From: Flintibacter faecis
Lineage (GTDB): Bacteria > Bacillota > Clostridia > Oscillospirales > Oscillospiraceae
Length of the DNA stretch: 64,000 nt
Assembly: GCF_014287875.1 (NCBI RefSeq)
Contig: NZ_JACOPN010000001.1
Location: forward strand, 434,001 to 498,000
Direction: 5' to 3'
A model generated the notes under the pieces. That model searched no databases. It was not told the DNA's origin and saw only the letters and a list, made by a program, of their open reading frames with translations. Position 1 is the first letter of the stretch. Each line of letters begins with the position of its first letter. A program made the position numbers and the translations under genes. Shown one piece after another: positions 40,609 through 49,166 of this stretch.

Positions 40609-41312
40609 AACACCGCCAGGGTGTTCAGATTCAGGCAGCCCAGCCGCCCGCCGTCATAGCCGCAGGCGCAGTCGATGGCGATCTTGTTCTCACCAAAGAT
40701 CACGTTGTCCACCGGCGATTGCCCCAACTGCCGGTGGATCTCCCGGGTGGGCGTGTGGCCGAAGACCAGGAACTCCCCCTCATAAAACCGCTGCTCGGCA
40801 AAGGCGCGGCCAAAGAGAAAGTCCGGCAGGGCATAGTCCTCCAGGTCCTTCTCCGGCTGAAAGTGGTCCAGCCCCGCGTGGGTCAGCAGGAAGGAGCGGC
40901 CACCGGCCTCCACCTCGGCATAGACGTCCATGTCCCGGATGTAGTCCAGAATGGCCGCCTTCTCCTGGCGGTTCAGCTCTCGCAGCTCCTCCAGGGTGGA
41001 TGCTCCGCCGTTGAAGATCCACTCCTGGACCGAGGTGATCCGCTCCTGGTCCACTGCGGATAACGTCTCCTCCGTCACGTCCTGGAGCAGCCAGGGCAGG
41101 CAGACGGCGGCGCTGAACTCGTGGTTCCCCAGGAGCGAGATCACGTTGGGCCGCTTCATGGCATCCAGCAGGATGCGGCAGCCGCCCTTGTCCCTGTCGA
41201 TGCTGTCTCCCAGCAGATACAGGGTGTAGTCCGGGTCCTCCCGGGAGAGCCGCTCAAGCAAAGCGCGGTATTTCTCCCACCGCCCGTGAATATCTGAAAC
41301 TGCGTAGATCAT
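40599..41312 (-). CDS. Metallophosphoesterase (serine/threonine phosphatase-like)
   Basis: 237 aa calcineurin-like enzyme with the five metal motifs in order: SDIHGRW, GDSIDRD, GNHEF, LTHAGLDH and FGHTPT. Compact bacterial PrpA/PP1-like proteins have this set, so a protein or small phosphoester substrate is possible. The Met at 41312 begins at the family start, with GGGGAG upstream. Confidence 0.88.
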   Translation of the reverse strand: MIYAVSDIHGRWEKYRALLERLSREDPDYTLYLLGDSIDRDKGGCRILLDAMKRPNVISLLGNHEFSAAVCLPWLLQDVTEETLSAVDQERITSVQEWIFNGGASTLEELRELNRQEKAAILDYIRDMDVYAEVEAGGRSFLLTHAGLDHFQPEKDLEDYALPDFLFGRAFAEQRFYEGEFLVFGHTPTREIHRQLGQSPVDNVIFGENKIAIDCACGYDGGRLGCLNLNTLAVFYL

Positions 41313-41337
41313 AGATCTCCCCGTCCTTGTCATTTCG

Positions 41338-42180
41338 TCAGTCCGGGATGCCGGACAGTCTGCACGCCCTGACCCGGATGCGCTTTATCATCTCGTCCAG
41401 GCACTCGGTAAGCTCCTCCTCCGTCCGGGGGAGGGGATGGTCCAGGCTCTGGGACCGGAAAAACGGGATGCCCTTGAGGTGCGCCGTGTGGTCTTCGCCG
41501 GTATAAATATAGTAATAATCCTCCAGGCAATACTTCTCCCGATTGAAAAGAAACCAGTCTTTCCACTCCTGATTTCCCTGCCGCTCCGCGTAGTCCGCCA
41601 TCAGGGGCAGGAAATCCCGCACCTGTTCTCTGGTGCCCTTCAGGGCGTTATAGGAGAAGCAGGGACAGGGCATAAAGTTGGCCACGGTGTGGGTCAGCGC
41701 TGCCAACTCCCTATACTGGCTCTTCCGGGCGATCAGCTCCCTGCTGACCGCACTGTATATGGTGGTGGGTTTGAGCATCTTGCCCGCCAGCGTCTTCTTT
41801 TTCACAAACGTATATTGAGGGTCCGGCAGCCGGAACAGGGCCTTGAATGTGCCGTCCTGCTCCAGGCGGAACGGCGGCAGGTCTCCCCCGTCCAGGTCGG
41901 ACCAGTCGGCTCCGTAGTCGTTGCAGGTCTTGCCTGAACACACCCACGCCAGGCCGCAGCAATAGACCTGGTAGAAGGAACTGATCACGTCGAACCACTC
42001 CTCGTCCTGCCACCCAAGGCGGCGGTACAGCGCCTTGTTATATTTCAGCTTTTCCAGCTCGTCGATGTTCTGGTTGTCCGTGGAAAAGTACGCCAGGATC
42101 AGCCGGATCGGGTCGTCCCCGCCGTTCAGGGCCAGGGTCTGCTTCTTGTCCTCTAAAAATGGCTGCAATGCGTCGAGCAT
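41338..42180 (-). CDS. Uncharacterised protein, 280 aa
   Basis: Soluble, acidic/aromatic protein with no signal peptide or membrane helix. Long helical segments, a Cys-containing stretch (YQVYCCGLAWVCSGKTC, about residues 72-88) and a basic patch near residues 130-155 (TFVKKKTLAGKMLKPT). GGGGAGG lies before ATG 42180. It is 25 bp upstream of the phosphatase gene on the same strand, so the two are probably cotranscribed. I do not recognise the family. Confidence 0.75.
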   Translation of the reverse strand: MLDALQPFLEDKKQTLALNGGDDPIRLILAYFSTDNQNIDELEKLKYNKALYRRLGWQDEEWFDVISSFYQVYCCGLAWVCSGKTCNDYGADWSDLDGGDLPPFRLEQDGTFKALFRLPDPQYTFVKKKTLAGKMLKPTTIYSAVSRELIARKSQYRELAALTHTVANFMPCPCFSYNALKGTREQVRDFLPLMADYAERQGNQEWKDWFLFNREKYCLEDYYYIYTGEDHTAHLKGIPFFRSQSLDHPLPRTEEELTECLDEMIKRIRVRACRLSGIPD

Positions 42181-42215
42181 ACGGATTTCCTCCCCAAAAG
42201 TCCACAAAGATTTTG

Positions 42216-42252
42216 AAAACCTGGCCTGTGAACACTCGCAGGCCAGGTTTTT
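42216..42252. terminator. Hairpin with A- and T-rich ends
   Basis: AAACCTGGCCTG/CAGGCCAGGTTT stem with TTTTT after it on the plus strand and AAAACC on the other side. It lies in the 267-bp gap between ilvE and the 280-aa gene. Confidence 0.65.
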
Positions 42253-42417
42253 AGTTGGTTTTGCAAAAATTCAAGAGAGCCTCGCAGAGTTTCGCGGCGC
42301 GCACGCCGCGAAATAAATTGAGATCCGTTTTTCGCCGCGACATGCGCGTGACGAAAAACACTTCTCGCCCGGTAAGTGTGCGAGCGCAGCGAGTGCGCGC
42401 ACCGGGCGCAGCCCCCT
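42253..42417. other. Gap with short GC-rich inverted repeats
   Basis: No gene. TTCGCGGCGCGC/GCGCGCCGCGAA-type and GCGCGCACCGGGCG segments suggest small hairpins; no known element recognised. Confidence 0.4.
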
Positions 42418-42444
42418 CAACAAAGTGGCTTTGCCACTTTGTTG
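42418..42444 (-). terminator. Terminator hairpin of ilvE
   Basis: CAACAAAGTGGC/GCCACTTTGTTG 12-bp perfect stem with a 3-base loop, four bases past the stop. No T-run; termination may be partial. Confidence 0.6.
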
Positions 42445-42447
42445 ATA

Positions 42448-43515
42448 TTAGCAGACCTTCACGGTCCAGCCGTGGGTGTCGGGCAGGCGGCCCCACTGGA
42501 TGCCGGTGAGCTCGTCATACAGGCGCTGGGTGACGGGGCCGATCTTGTTGCCGCTGATGATGACCTTCTCGTCGCCCTCGGCCAGCTCGCCGATGGGGGA
42601 GACCACGGCGGCGGTGCCGGTGCCCCAGGCCTCTTCCATGGTGCCGTTCTTGGCGGCCTGGAACAGCTCCTCGGCGGAGATGCGGCGCTCCTCCACCTCA
42701 TAGCCCCAGTCCTTCAGCAGCTGGATGCAGGAGCGGCGGGTCACGCCGGGCAGCACAGAGCCGTTCAGGTCGGGGGTGAGGATCTTGCCGTTGATCTTGA
42801 ACATCACGTTCATGGCACCCACTTCTTCGATGTACTTGCGGTGGACACCGTCCAGCCAAAGCACCTGGCTGTAGCCGGCCTTCTCCGCCCGGTCGCCGGC
42901 CCGCAGGGAGGCGGCGTAGTTGCCGCCGGTCTTGGCCATGCCGGTGCCGCCCTTCACGGCGCGGACGTCCTCCTGCTCCACATAGATCTTCACGGGAGCC
43001 AGGCCCTCGGGATAGTAGGCACCCACGGGGCAGACGATGACGATGAACTGCACATGGTGAGAGGCGTGCACGCCCAGGGCGGGGTCCAGGCCGATCATGA
43101 AGGGGCGGATGTACAGGGAGGTGTCCTTCTCGGTGGGCACCCAGTCCCGCTCCAGCTTCACCAGCTCGGTGATGCCGGCCATGGCCAGCTCAGCGGGGAT
43201 CTGGGGCAGGCACATACGCTCGGCGGAGTTGTTCATGCGCTCGATGTTGCAGTCAGGGCGGAACAGCTGGATAGAGCCGTCGGCGGTGCGATAGGCCTTC
43301 AGACCCTCGAAGATCTCCTCGGCGTAGTGCAGCACCTTGGCGGCGGGGTCGATCTGCAGGGGGCCATAGGGGACGATGCGGGGATCGTGCCAGCCCTTAC
43401 CCTCGTCATAGTCCACGATGAACATATGGTCGGTCATGTTCTTGCCAAATACCAGAGTGGAGGAGTCCGGCTTTTCCTTCAGTTTGGCGGCGCGGGTGAT
43501 TTTGATCTCTTCCAT
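42448..43515 (-). CDS. ilvE: Branched-chain amino acid aminotransferase
   Basis: 355 aa PLP enzyme (fold type IV, BCAT group IIb) for the last step to valine, leucine and isoleucine. Visible: MFIVDYDEGKGWHDPRIVPYGPL, IYVEQEDVRAVKGGTGMAKTGGNYAAS with the PLP-binding Lys in the MAKTGGNYA segment, VLWLDGVHRKYIEEVGAMNVMF, then LLKDWGYEVEERRIS. ATG 43515 has AGGAGG at eight bases. It is transcribed alone from a good promoter, apart from the ilv operon, and lacks a T-box in its leader of about 140 nt. Confidence 0.95.
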   Translation of the reverse strand: MEEIKITRAAKLKEKPDSSTLVFGKNMTDHMFIVDYDEGKGWHDPRIVPYGPLQIDPAAKVLHYAEEIFEGLKAYRTADGSIQLFRPDCNIERMNNSAERMCLPQIPAELAMAGITELVKLERDWVPTEKDTSLYIRPFMIGLDPALGVHASHHVQFIVIVCPVGAYYPEGLAPVKIYVEQEDVRAVKGGTGMAKTGGNYAASLRAGDRAEKAGYSQVLWLDGVHRKYIEEVGAMNVMFKINGKILTPDLNGSVLPGVTRRSCIQLLKDWGYEVEERRISAEELFQAAKNGTMEEAWGTGTAAVVSPIGELAEGDEKVIISGNKIGPVTQRLYDELTGIQWGRLPDTHGWTVKVC

Positions 43516-43660
43516 GGTGAGTTTCCTCCTGATTATCCAATGTTCCGGCGCTCTTCCGCATGCGCGTTGCGGCGCGGCAGACGGGGCCTGGACGGCTCCG
43601 CGGCCCATATCAAAACAAGACCCATGAAATACGGGATGCGGAATACTGCCTTTGCCGCAT

Positions 43661-43689
43661 ATTATACCAGCCTTTCGCCCTGGATTCAA
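43661..43689 (-). promoter_or_regulatory. Promoter of ilvE
   Basis: On the minus strand TTGAAT-N17-TATAAT; the leader before ilvE is about 140 nt and shows no T-box motif. Confidence 0.85.
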
Positions 43690-43860
43690 CGGGGGAACGG
43701 CCCAGTTTGGGAAATTTGCTGAAATTTTTTACAGCCCGGCCGCCCTGTCCAGCCCGCAGCATCGCCGCCAGGCCGGCGGAGGACATCATCACGTTTACGG
43801 CAATTTTTCGGTAAGGTTCATGCCGTTTAAACATGTTTTGTGAATAGTTCCAGATTTCTC

Positions 43861-43888
43861 TTGTAATTTCGCTGCTTTGTTATATAAT
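43861..43888 (+). promoter_or_regulatory. Promoter of a 50-aa membrane protein gene
   Basis: TTGTAA-N16-TATAAT, about 75 bases before the start codon. Confidence 0.65.
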
Positions 43889-43964
43889 TAAATTATTAGA
43901 TGGTAGCCATTTGAACCATCATGTACCTCATGCCCATTCCAGCGTGAACAGGAGGAGATATTCT

Positions 43965-44117
43965 ATGGTAATTTGGGTCTCTATCATCGCCGCCGTGTTC
44001 CTGCCCTATCTGATGACCCGGGCCTGTGACCCCAACAACGTAAACCGGGACTTTTTTATGATGGGGGCCTGTGCGGCCAGCGGCCTGGGGTTTTACTGCT
44101 TCCTGACAGTGCTTTAA
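43965..44117 (+). CDS. Small membrane protein, 50 aa
   Basis: Two hydrophobic segments (IWVSIIAAVFLPYLMT and FFMMGACAASGLGFYCFLTVL) around a polar loop (RACDPNNVNRD). GGAGGAG lies eight bases before ATG 43965. Conserved layout of a two-pass small protein; function unknown. Confidence 0.75.
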   Translation: MVIWVSIIAAVFLPYLMTRACDPNNVNRDFFMMGACAASGLGFYCFLTVL

Positions 44118-44149
44118 AATCCGGCTATTGCCGAAAATATCACTCCAAT

Positions 44150-44312
44150 TATCAGCGTGTCAATAAACCCATTTCTGTCATTCCGAGGAGCGCAGCGACG
44201 TGGGAATCCGTAACCCAAAAGTCGGAAATGTGCTGATACTCGTGAGTTTTAGAAGCGGATTGCCACGTCGCCCCGTTGGGCCTCCTCGCAATGACAGGCT
44301 TTTTTGACAGTC
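44150..44312. repeat. Inverted pair of family A repeats
   Basis: CAGCGTGTCAATAAACCCATTTCTGTCATT leads into GAGGAGCGCAGCGACG...GGAATCCG; the mirrored arm CGGATTGCCACGTCG...CTCCTCGCAATGACA ends with a TTTTTTGACAG tail. The same leader flank occurs at 34915-34940, so the mobile unit is larger than the palindrome. Confidence 0.8.
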
Positions 44313-44327
44313 TCAAATTATTTTAAA

Positions 44328-44361
44328 AAGCAAGACACGGCCTGCCGTGCCTTGCTTTTTT
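44328..44361. terminator. Terminator-like hairpin
   Basis: AAGCAAGACACGGC/GCCGTGCCTTGCTT stem with six T following on the plus strand. Position fits the small membrane protein transcript. Confidence 0.75.
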
Positions 44362-44424
44362 GCCTGGAACAGGCTATGATATAGGCAATATCGCCCGGTG
44401 GGGCCGGACTTTGGAGGGAACGCC

Positions 44425-45192
44425 ATGCGCCTTTTTGATACCCACGCCCATTATGATGCCGACGCCTTTGACGCTGACCGTCTGGAGGTGCTCGCCTCTA
44501 TGCCCGGCCAGGGGGTGGAGCTCATCTTAAACCCCGGCTGCGACCTGAAAAGCTCTCAGACGGCGGTGGAGCTGGCAGAGCGCTTCCCCTTTGTCTATGC
44601 CGCCGTGGGGGTCCACCCGGAGGAGTGCGCCGACTGGGACGCGAAGCACGATATCCCCGCGCTGGAGGCCCTGGCTCAGAACCCCAAGGTGCGGGCCATC
44701 GGGGAGATCGGCCTGGACTATCACTGGCCGGATAACCCGCCCCGGGAGCTGCAGCAGCAGGTGTTCCACGCCCAGCTGGAGCTGGCGGAGAAGCTGGACC
44801 TGCCCGTCATCGTCCACGACCGGGATGCCCACCACGACTGCCTGGACATCGTCCGCGCCCATCCCAAGGTCACCGGGGTCTATCACTGCTACTCCGGCGG
44901 GGTGGAGGATGCGAAGATCCTGATGAAGCTGGGCTGGATGATCTCCTTCACCGGCAGCATCACCTTTAAAAACGCCCGCCGGGCCCTGGAGGTCATCGAT
45001 CTGCTGCCCATGGACCGGATCATGATCGAGACCGACTCCCCCTACCTCTCTCCCGAGCCCTTCCGGGGCCGCCGGAACGACTCCGGCCGGGTCCATCTGG
45101 TGGCCGAGGCCATCGCCCGGCGCAAGGGCCTGGACCCCGAGGAGGTCGCCCGGATCACCCTGGAAAACGGCAGACGCTTTTTCCGCATCTAA
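44425..45192 (+). CDS. tatD: TatD family metal-dependent hydrolase (DNase)
   Basis: 255 aa amidohydrolase-fold nuclease. Metal ligands are visible: DTHAHYD at the start (HxH), IGEIGLDYHW (Glu), VIVHDRDAH (His), GVYHCYSG (His), METDSPYLSPEPFRGRRNDS (Asp). TTGGAGG precedes ATG 44425. The radical SAM gene that follows 49 bp later is of the type repeatedly paired with tatD. Confidence 0.93.
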   Translation: MRLFDTHAHYDADAFDADRLEVLASMPGQGVELILNPGCDLKSSQTAVELAERFPFVYAAVGVHPEECADWDAKHDIPALEALAQNPKVRAIGEIGLDYHWPDNPPRELQQQVFHAQLELAEKLDLPVIVHDRDAHHDCLDIVRAHPKVTGVYHCYSGGVEDAKILMKLGWMISFTGSITFKNARRALEVIDLLPMDRIMIETDSPYLSPEPFRGRRNDSGRVHLVAEAIARRKGLDPEEVARITLENGRRFFRI

Positions 45193-45241
45193 ATTTTTGC
45201 CGCCAGGCGGCCCTACATATTTGCATAAAGGAAGGATATCC

Positions 45242-45862
45242 ATGACCATCACCTATGAATACGAGGATGCCCTCTATGTCAACCTGACCAACCGCTGCAA
45301 CTGCAACTGCGAGTTCTGCCTGCGCCACGGCAAGGCCCAGGGCTCCATCTATACCGAGGATTCCCTGTGGCTGGAACACGAGCCCTCCCGCCAGGAGGCC
45401 ATGGACAGCTTTCTCAGCCGGGATGTGTGTTCCTATCGGGAGATCGTCTTCTGCGGCTATGGCGAGCCCACCTATCGCTTAGACGACATCCTGTGGCTGG
45501 TGGACCAGCTGAAAGCCCGCTTTGGGGACAAGCTGCCCCCGGTGCGCATCAACACCAACGGCCACGCCAACCTGATCTTAGGCCGGGACGTGTGCCCTGA
45601 ATTAAAAGGCCGCATCGACACCGTGTCCATCTCCCTCAACGCCGTCACCGCCCGGGAGTATGTGGCCCTGTGCCACCCCGTTCAGGGGGAGGCCGCCTAT
45701 CAGGCCATGCTGGACTTTGCCCGGGAGTGCAAGCAGTATGTCCCCCACGTCATCCTGACCATTGTGGACAAGGACAAGAGCCCGGAGGAGATCCAGACCT
45801 GCAAAGATATCGCCCAAAAGCTGGGGGTAACGCTGCGCATCCGCAGCTTCATCGACTCCTGA
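45242..45862 (+). CDS. TatD-associated radical SAM protein
   Basis: 206 aa. The FeS motif C-x3-C-x2-C lies at residues 19-26 in the segment NRCNCNCEFC, with GYGEPT as the SAM-binding GxGEP loop and a shortened barrel. It matches the family of small radical SAM enzymes encoded beside tatD; substrate unknown. AAGGAAGG before the ATG; probably one transcript with tatD. Confidence 0.88.
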   Translation: MTITYEYEDALYVNLTNRCNCNCEFCLRHGKAQGSIYTEDSLWLEHEPSRQEAMDSFLSRDVCSYREIVFCGYGEPTYRLDDILWLVDQLKARFGDKLPPVRINTNGHANLILGRDVCPELKGRIDTVSISLNAVTAREYVALCHPVQGEAAYQAMLDFARECKQYVPHVILTIVDKDKSPEEIQTCKDIAQKLGVTLRIRSFIDS

Positions 45863-45878
45863 GCTTCCGGTCAGGCCC

Positions 45879-45998
45879 TCAGCCGGCCAGACCCAGCTCC
45901 TCCCGGGCCTCCCGCTCGTTGTCGGCGGAGAAGCAGAAGCGCCCTGCGCCGTCGTATACCTCGATGTGCTCCCGCACCCAAACCAGTTCGTATTCCAT
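45879..45998 (-). CDS. Small acidic protein, 39 aa
   Basis: Minus strand, ATG 45998 with AAAGGGGAACGGGAG upstream. Begins MEYELVWVREHIEVYDGAG, then FCFSADNEREAREELG: a beta-hairpin followed by a helix. Ends 17 bases past the convergent radical SAM stop. No family recognised. Confidence 0.6.
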   Translation of the reverse strand: MEYELVWVREHIEVYDGAGRFCFSADNEREAREELGLAG

Positions 45999-46115
45999 GC
46001 TCCCGTTCCCCTTTCCGGTTTTGTTGCCTCCAGTTTACCGGACACACTGTCCTATAAACCGGACTGTGCCCGGACGGGAGCCAAATTTCAGCCCGTTTGA
46101 AAAAGGAGGATACCT

Positions 46116-46277
46116 GTGGACCCAATCTTTTACACCGTGCAGTCCATCAACGGGGACTATGCCCTGCTCCGCTCTGAACAGGGGGCGGAGCTGTCCGTGA
46201 CCATGTTCCTGCTGCCCGAGGGCACCGACGTGGGCAGCACCCTGAAGCTGGAGGACTTTCAGTGGACCCTGCTGTGA
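46116..46277 (+). CDS. DUF3006-like small protein, 53 aa
   Basis: GTG start at 46116 with AAGGAGG at seven bases. Pattern FYTVQSINGDYALLRSEQG - VTMFLLPEGTDVGSTLKLED matches the short beta-barrel DUF3006 proteins of Firmicutes. Sits divergently from the 39-aa gene. Role unknown. Confidence 0.7.
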   Translation: MDPIFYTVQSINGDYALLRSEQGAELSVTMFLLPEGTDVGSTLKLEDFQWTLL

Positions 46278-46407
46278 GGTCCATTTTACACAACCCCGAC
46301 AGCCCATGTGGAAAACTTCGCCCGTTCCGGGGCACACCCGACCCCTTTCCCCGGAAACCGCGCTGATTTTTCCACATTGGGCTCTTTCTTTTTGCGTCGG
46401 GGTATAG

Positions 46408-46413
46408 TATAAT
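46408..46413 (+). promoter_or_regulatory. -10 element before the shikimate kinase gene
   Basis: TATAAT; no clear -35 at 17 bases. TGTGGAAAA and TTTTCCACA occur upstream (about 46308 and 46373), resembling the 9-mers at 30534-30568. Confidence 0.45.
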
Positions 46414-46453
46414 ATATCAGTTAAATTTGTCTGCAAAGGTTGGGAGACGCGCA

Positions 46454-46963
46454 GTGAAAAATGTGGTGCTGATCGGGATGCCCGGCTCGGGCAAAAGTAC
46501 GGTGGGGGTCCTGCTGGCCAAGGCCCTGGGCTATGACTTTCTGGACGTGGACCTGGTGATCCAAAAGCGGGAGCACGCCCTGCTCCAGGACATCCTGGAC
46601 GAGCGGGGGCTGGATGCCTTTTTGCAGGCGGAGGAGGATGCCATCTGCTCGGTCTCCTGCGAGAACACCGTCATCGCCCCGGGAGGCAGCGCCGTATGCC
46701 GGGAGAAGGCCGCCCGGCACCTGAAAGCGTTGGGCCCCGTGGTCTATCTGAAGGTCCCCCTGGCCGAGCTGAGCGGCCGCATCCAGAACCTGAGCACCCG
46801 GGGCATCGCCATGGAGCCCGGCCAGACCCTGGCCGACGTGATGGCCTATCGCGCCCCCCTGTATGACAAATACGCCGACCTGGTCATCGACTGCGGCGGC
46901 GGACAGACGCTGGCTCAAACCGCCCGGCAGGTGCTGGAGCGGCTCAACGGGCTTTTGCGCTGA
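46454..46963 (+). CDS. aroK: Shikimate kinase
   Basis: 169 aa, normal length. P-loop GMPGSGKSTVG at residues 8-18, DVDLVIQKREH (the DxD metal/substrate pair), substrate Gly loop PGGSAVC and lid region with Arg (LSTRGIAM). Phosphorylates shikimate on the way to chorismate. GTG start with GGGAG at seven bases. No other aro gene is adjacent, so the role rests on motifs alone; other small shikimate-kinase-like NMP kinases exist. Confidence 0.85.
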   Translation: MKNVVLIGMPGSGKSTVGVLLAKALGYDFLDVDLVIQKREHALLQDILDERGLDAFLQAEEDAICSVSCENTVIAPGGSAVCREKAARHLKALGPVVYLKVPLAELSGRIQNLSTRGIAMEPGQTLADVMAYRAPLYDKYADLVIDCGGGQTLAQTARQVLERLNGLLR

Positions 46964-47065
46964 AAACACCCCAGCCCACAGGGAGAACGTGGGCCAGGCG
47001 GAGGGTCCCTCCGCCTGAATGAGCGCCCGGCGTACCGCCGGGAGACGCAGAAAAGGAAGTATTGC

Positions 47066-48949
47066 ATGACTTTTGAACAGCTGGGGCTGAACGCCCCCAT
47101 CTTAAACGCATTGAAGGAGCTGGACTATCACGCCCCCTCCCCCATTCAGGAAAAAGCCATCCCCCCCGCCCTGGCGGGCCGGGACGTGCTGGGCTGCGCC
47201 CAGACGGGCACAGGCAAGACCTGCGCCTTCGCCGCCCCCATCCTCCAGCGGCTCTCCGCCGAGACTGTCTCCGGCCGCCCCATCCGGGCCCTGGTGCTCA
47301 CCCCCACCCGGGAGCTGGCCATCCAGATCGGCGAGAGCTTTGAGGCCTATGGCAAATATCTGTCCCTGCGCCACGCCGTCATCTTCGGCGGCGTGGGCCA
47401 GAATCCCCAGGTGGAGGCCCTGCGCCGGGGCGTGGACATTCTGGTGGCCACCCCCGGCCGGCTGATGGACCTGCACGACCAGGGCTTCGTCTCTTTGGAC
47501 GAGCTGGACATCTTCGTTCTGGACGAGGCCGACCGGATGCTGGACATGGGCTTTATCCACGACGTGAAGAAGATTTTAAAGTGGCTGCCCCGACAGAAGC
47601 AGACCCTGTTTTTCTCCGCGACCATGCCCCCGGAGATCAGCGACCTGGTCAACTCTCTCCTCCACGACCCCGCCCGGGTGGCGGTGGACCCCATCTCCTC
47701 CCCGGTGGAGGCCATTGAGCAGAGCGTGTACTTTGTGGACAAGAACAACAAGATCCGCCTGCTGGCCCACCTGATGGGGCAGCTTGGGGTGAAAAACGCC
47801 CTGGTGTTCACCCGCACCAAACATGGTGCCAACAAGGTGGCCCGGGATCTGGAGAAGGCGGGGGTGACTGCCGCCGCCATCCACGGCAATAAGAGCCAGA
47901 CCGCCCGGCAGCAGGCCCTGTCCGACTTTAAGGCGGGGAATATCCGCTGCCTGGTGGCCACTGACATCGCCGCCCGGGGGCTGGACATCGAAGAGCTGTC
48001 CCACGTGTTCAACTATAACCTGCCCGAGGTGCCCGAGACCTATGTCCACCGCATCGGCCGCACCGGCCGTGCCGGACGGGGGGGCGCAGCCATCGCCTTC
48101 TGCGATTTCGGGGAAAAGCCCCTGCTGCGGGACATCGAAAAGCTGATCGGCAAGCAGCTGCCCGTGGTGGAGGACCACCCCTATCCCATGGAGGTGTTCC
48201 AGGCCCCCAAGCGGGATAAGAATGGCCGGGTGGTCAACGAGGAGGACCAGGAGGCCCGTGCCGCCGCCCGGGAGAAGCGCCGGGCCAGGGACGAGGCCGC
48301 CAAGGCCGCGGCCAAGGAGAAGCGCCAGGTCCAGCAGGAGCAGCAGGTCCAGGCCGCCCAGGTGCTGGAGCAGGCCCAGCCTGCCGCCAAAAAGCGCCGC
48401 CGCAGAGGCCGGGGCAAGGCCCAAAGCGAATTTGCCGAGACCGTCCAGGTGATGGAGCCCCAGAGCGAAAGCCCGTCTGCCCGGGACAAGCGCCCCCGCC
48501 GGGGCGTGCGCTCCGGGACACTGATGGACACCGGGGATGCTATGCCCCGCACCGAGTTCCACCGGCCCAGCCCCCTGGACAGCGACGTGATCATGGATGC
48601 CACCGCCCGGCTGCTGGCCCCCCGGCCCCTGACCCTGTCCGGCGGTCAGGACCAGAACACGGGCCGCCGCCGCAAGGGCAAGAAGCCCGCCCATAAGAGC
48701 CAGGAGCAGGCTGTCCAGACCCAGCACGCTCCCAAGCAGCAGCCCGCCGCCCACAAGTCCGCCCCGGGCGGCAAGAGCGCCAAAGGCGACAAAACCGCCC
48801 ACCAGGGCCGCAAGGACCGCACCACGCCCCAAAAGCGCAGCCGGGGCGGCTATCAGCGGGGTCTGCCCCCGGAGCCCCACCGCCAGCAGAAGGACTCCAC
48901 CGAGCAGCCCAGCCTGATGAAGCCCTTCTATATCAACGTGGGCCGCTGA
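47066..48949 (+). CDS. DEAD-box ATP-dependent RNA helicase, RhlE-like
   Basis: 627 aa. Helicase core (1-375) with Q motif ([11 protein letters not shown]...SPIQEKAIP), [31 protein letters not shown], then [13 protein letters not shown] and [11 protein letters not shown]. The C-terminal 250 residues are low-complexity, rich in Lys/Arg/Gln/Ala/Pro, with [10 protein letters not shown] and similar basic clusters; such tails bind RNA non-specifically and tether the core. Likely in ribosome assembly or mRNA turnover. AAGGAAG precedes the ATG. Confidence 0.94.
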   Translation: MTFEQLGLNAPILNALKELDYHAPSPIQEKAIPPALAGRDVLGCAQTGTGKTCAFAAPILQRLSAETVSGRPIRALVLTPTRELAIQIGESFEAYGKYLSLRHAVIFGGVGQNPQVEALRRGVDILVATPGRLMDLHDQGFVSLDELDIFVLDEADRMLDMGFIHDVKKILKWLPRQKQTLFFSATMPPEISDLVNSLLHDPARVAVDPISSPVEAIEQSVYFVDKNNKIRLLAHLMGQLGVKNALVFTRTKHGANKVARDLEKAGVTAAAIHGNKSQTARQQALSDFKAGNIRCLVATDIAARGLDIEELSHVFNYNLPEVPETYVHRIGRTGRAGRGGAAIAFCDFGEKPLLRDIEKLIGKQLPVVEDHPYPMEVFQAPKRDKNGRVVNEEDQEARAAAREKRRARDEAAKAAAKEKRQVQQEQQVQAAQVLEQAQPAAKKRRRRGRGKAQSEFAETVQVMEPQSESPSARDKRPRRGVRSGTLMDTGDAMPRTEFHRPSPLDSDVIMDATARLLAPRPLTLSGGQDQNTGRRRKGKKPAHKSQEQAVQTQHAPKQQPAAHKSAPGGKSAKGDKTAHQGRKDRTTPQKRSRGGYQRGLPPEPHRQQKDSTEQPSLMKPFYINVGR

Positions 48950-49080
48950 ATCGACACAAACGGCAAGCGTCGAAAAAGAGGGCAGCTTTCTCTAAGCCGG
49001 ACGGGCCGGAGCATTCGGCCGCTCTCTCGAAAAAAATGGACGATTCTTTGTCGATGCAGTGATAGATTAAAGTAAAATTG

Positions 49081-49111
49081 CCCCTTCCCCGGTTTTCTGC
49101 CGGAGAAGGGG
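49081..49111. terminator. Hairpin after the helicase gene
   Basis: CCCCTTC-CCCGG/CCGG-AGAAGGGG imperfect stem in an AT-rich gap, 130 bases past the helicase stop. Confidence 0.5.
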
Positions 49112-49166
49112 CCAAGAGAAATTTCCCATTTTAAAAAATTTTTTAACAGATACGGAGGATGCGAAC

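Noticed and set aside
43516..43660. T-box in the ilvE leader
   Set aside because: The leader of about 140 nt lacks the conserved GGTGG-ACC core and stem I motifs seen before ilvB.
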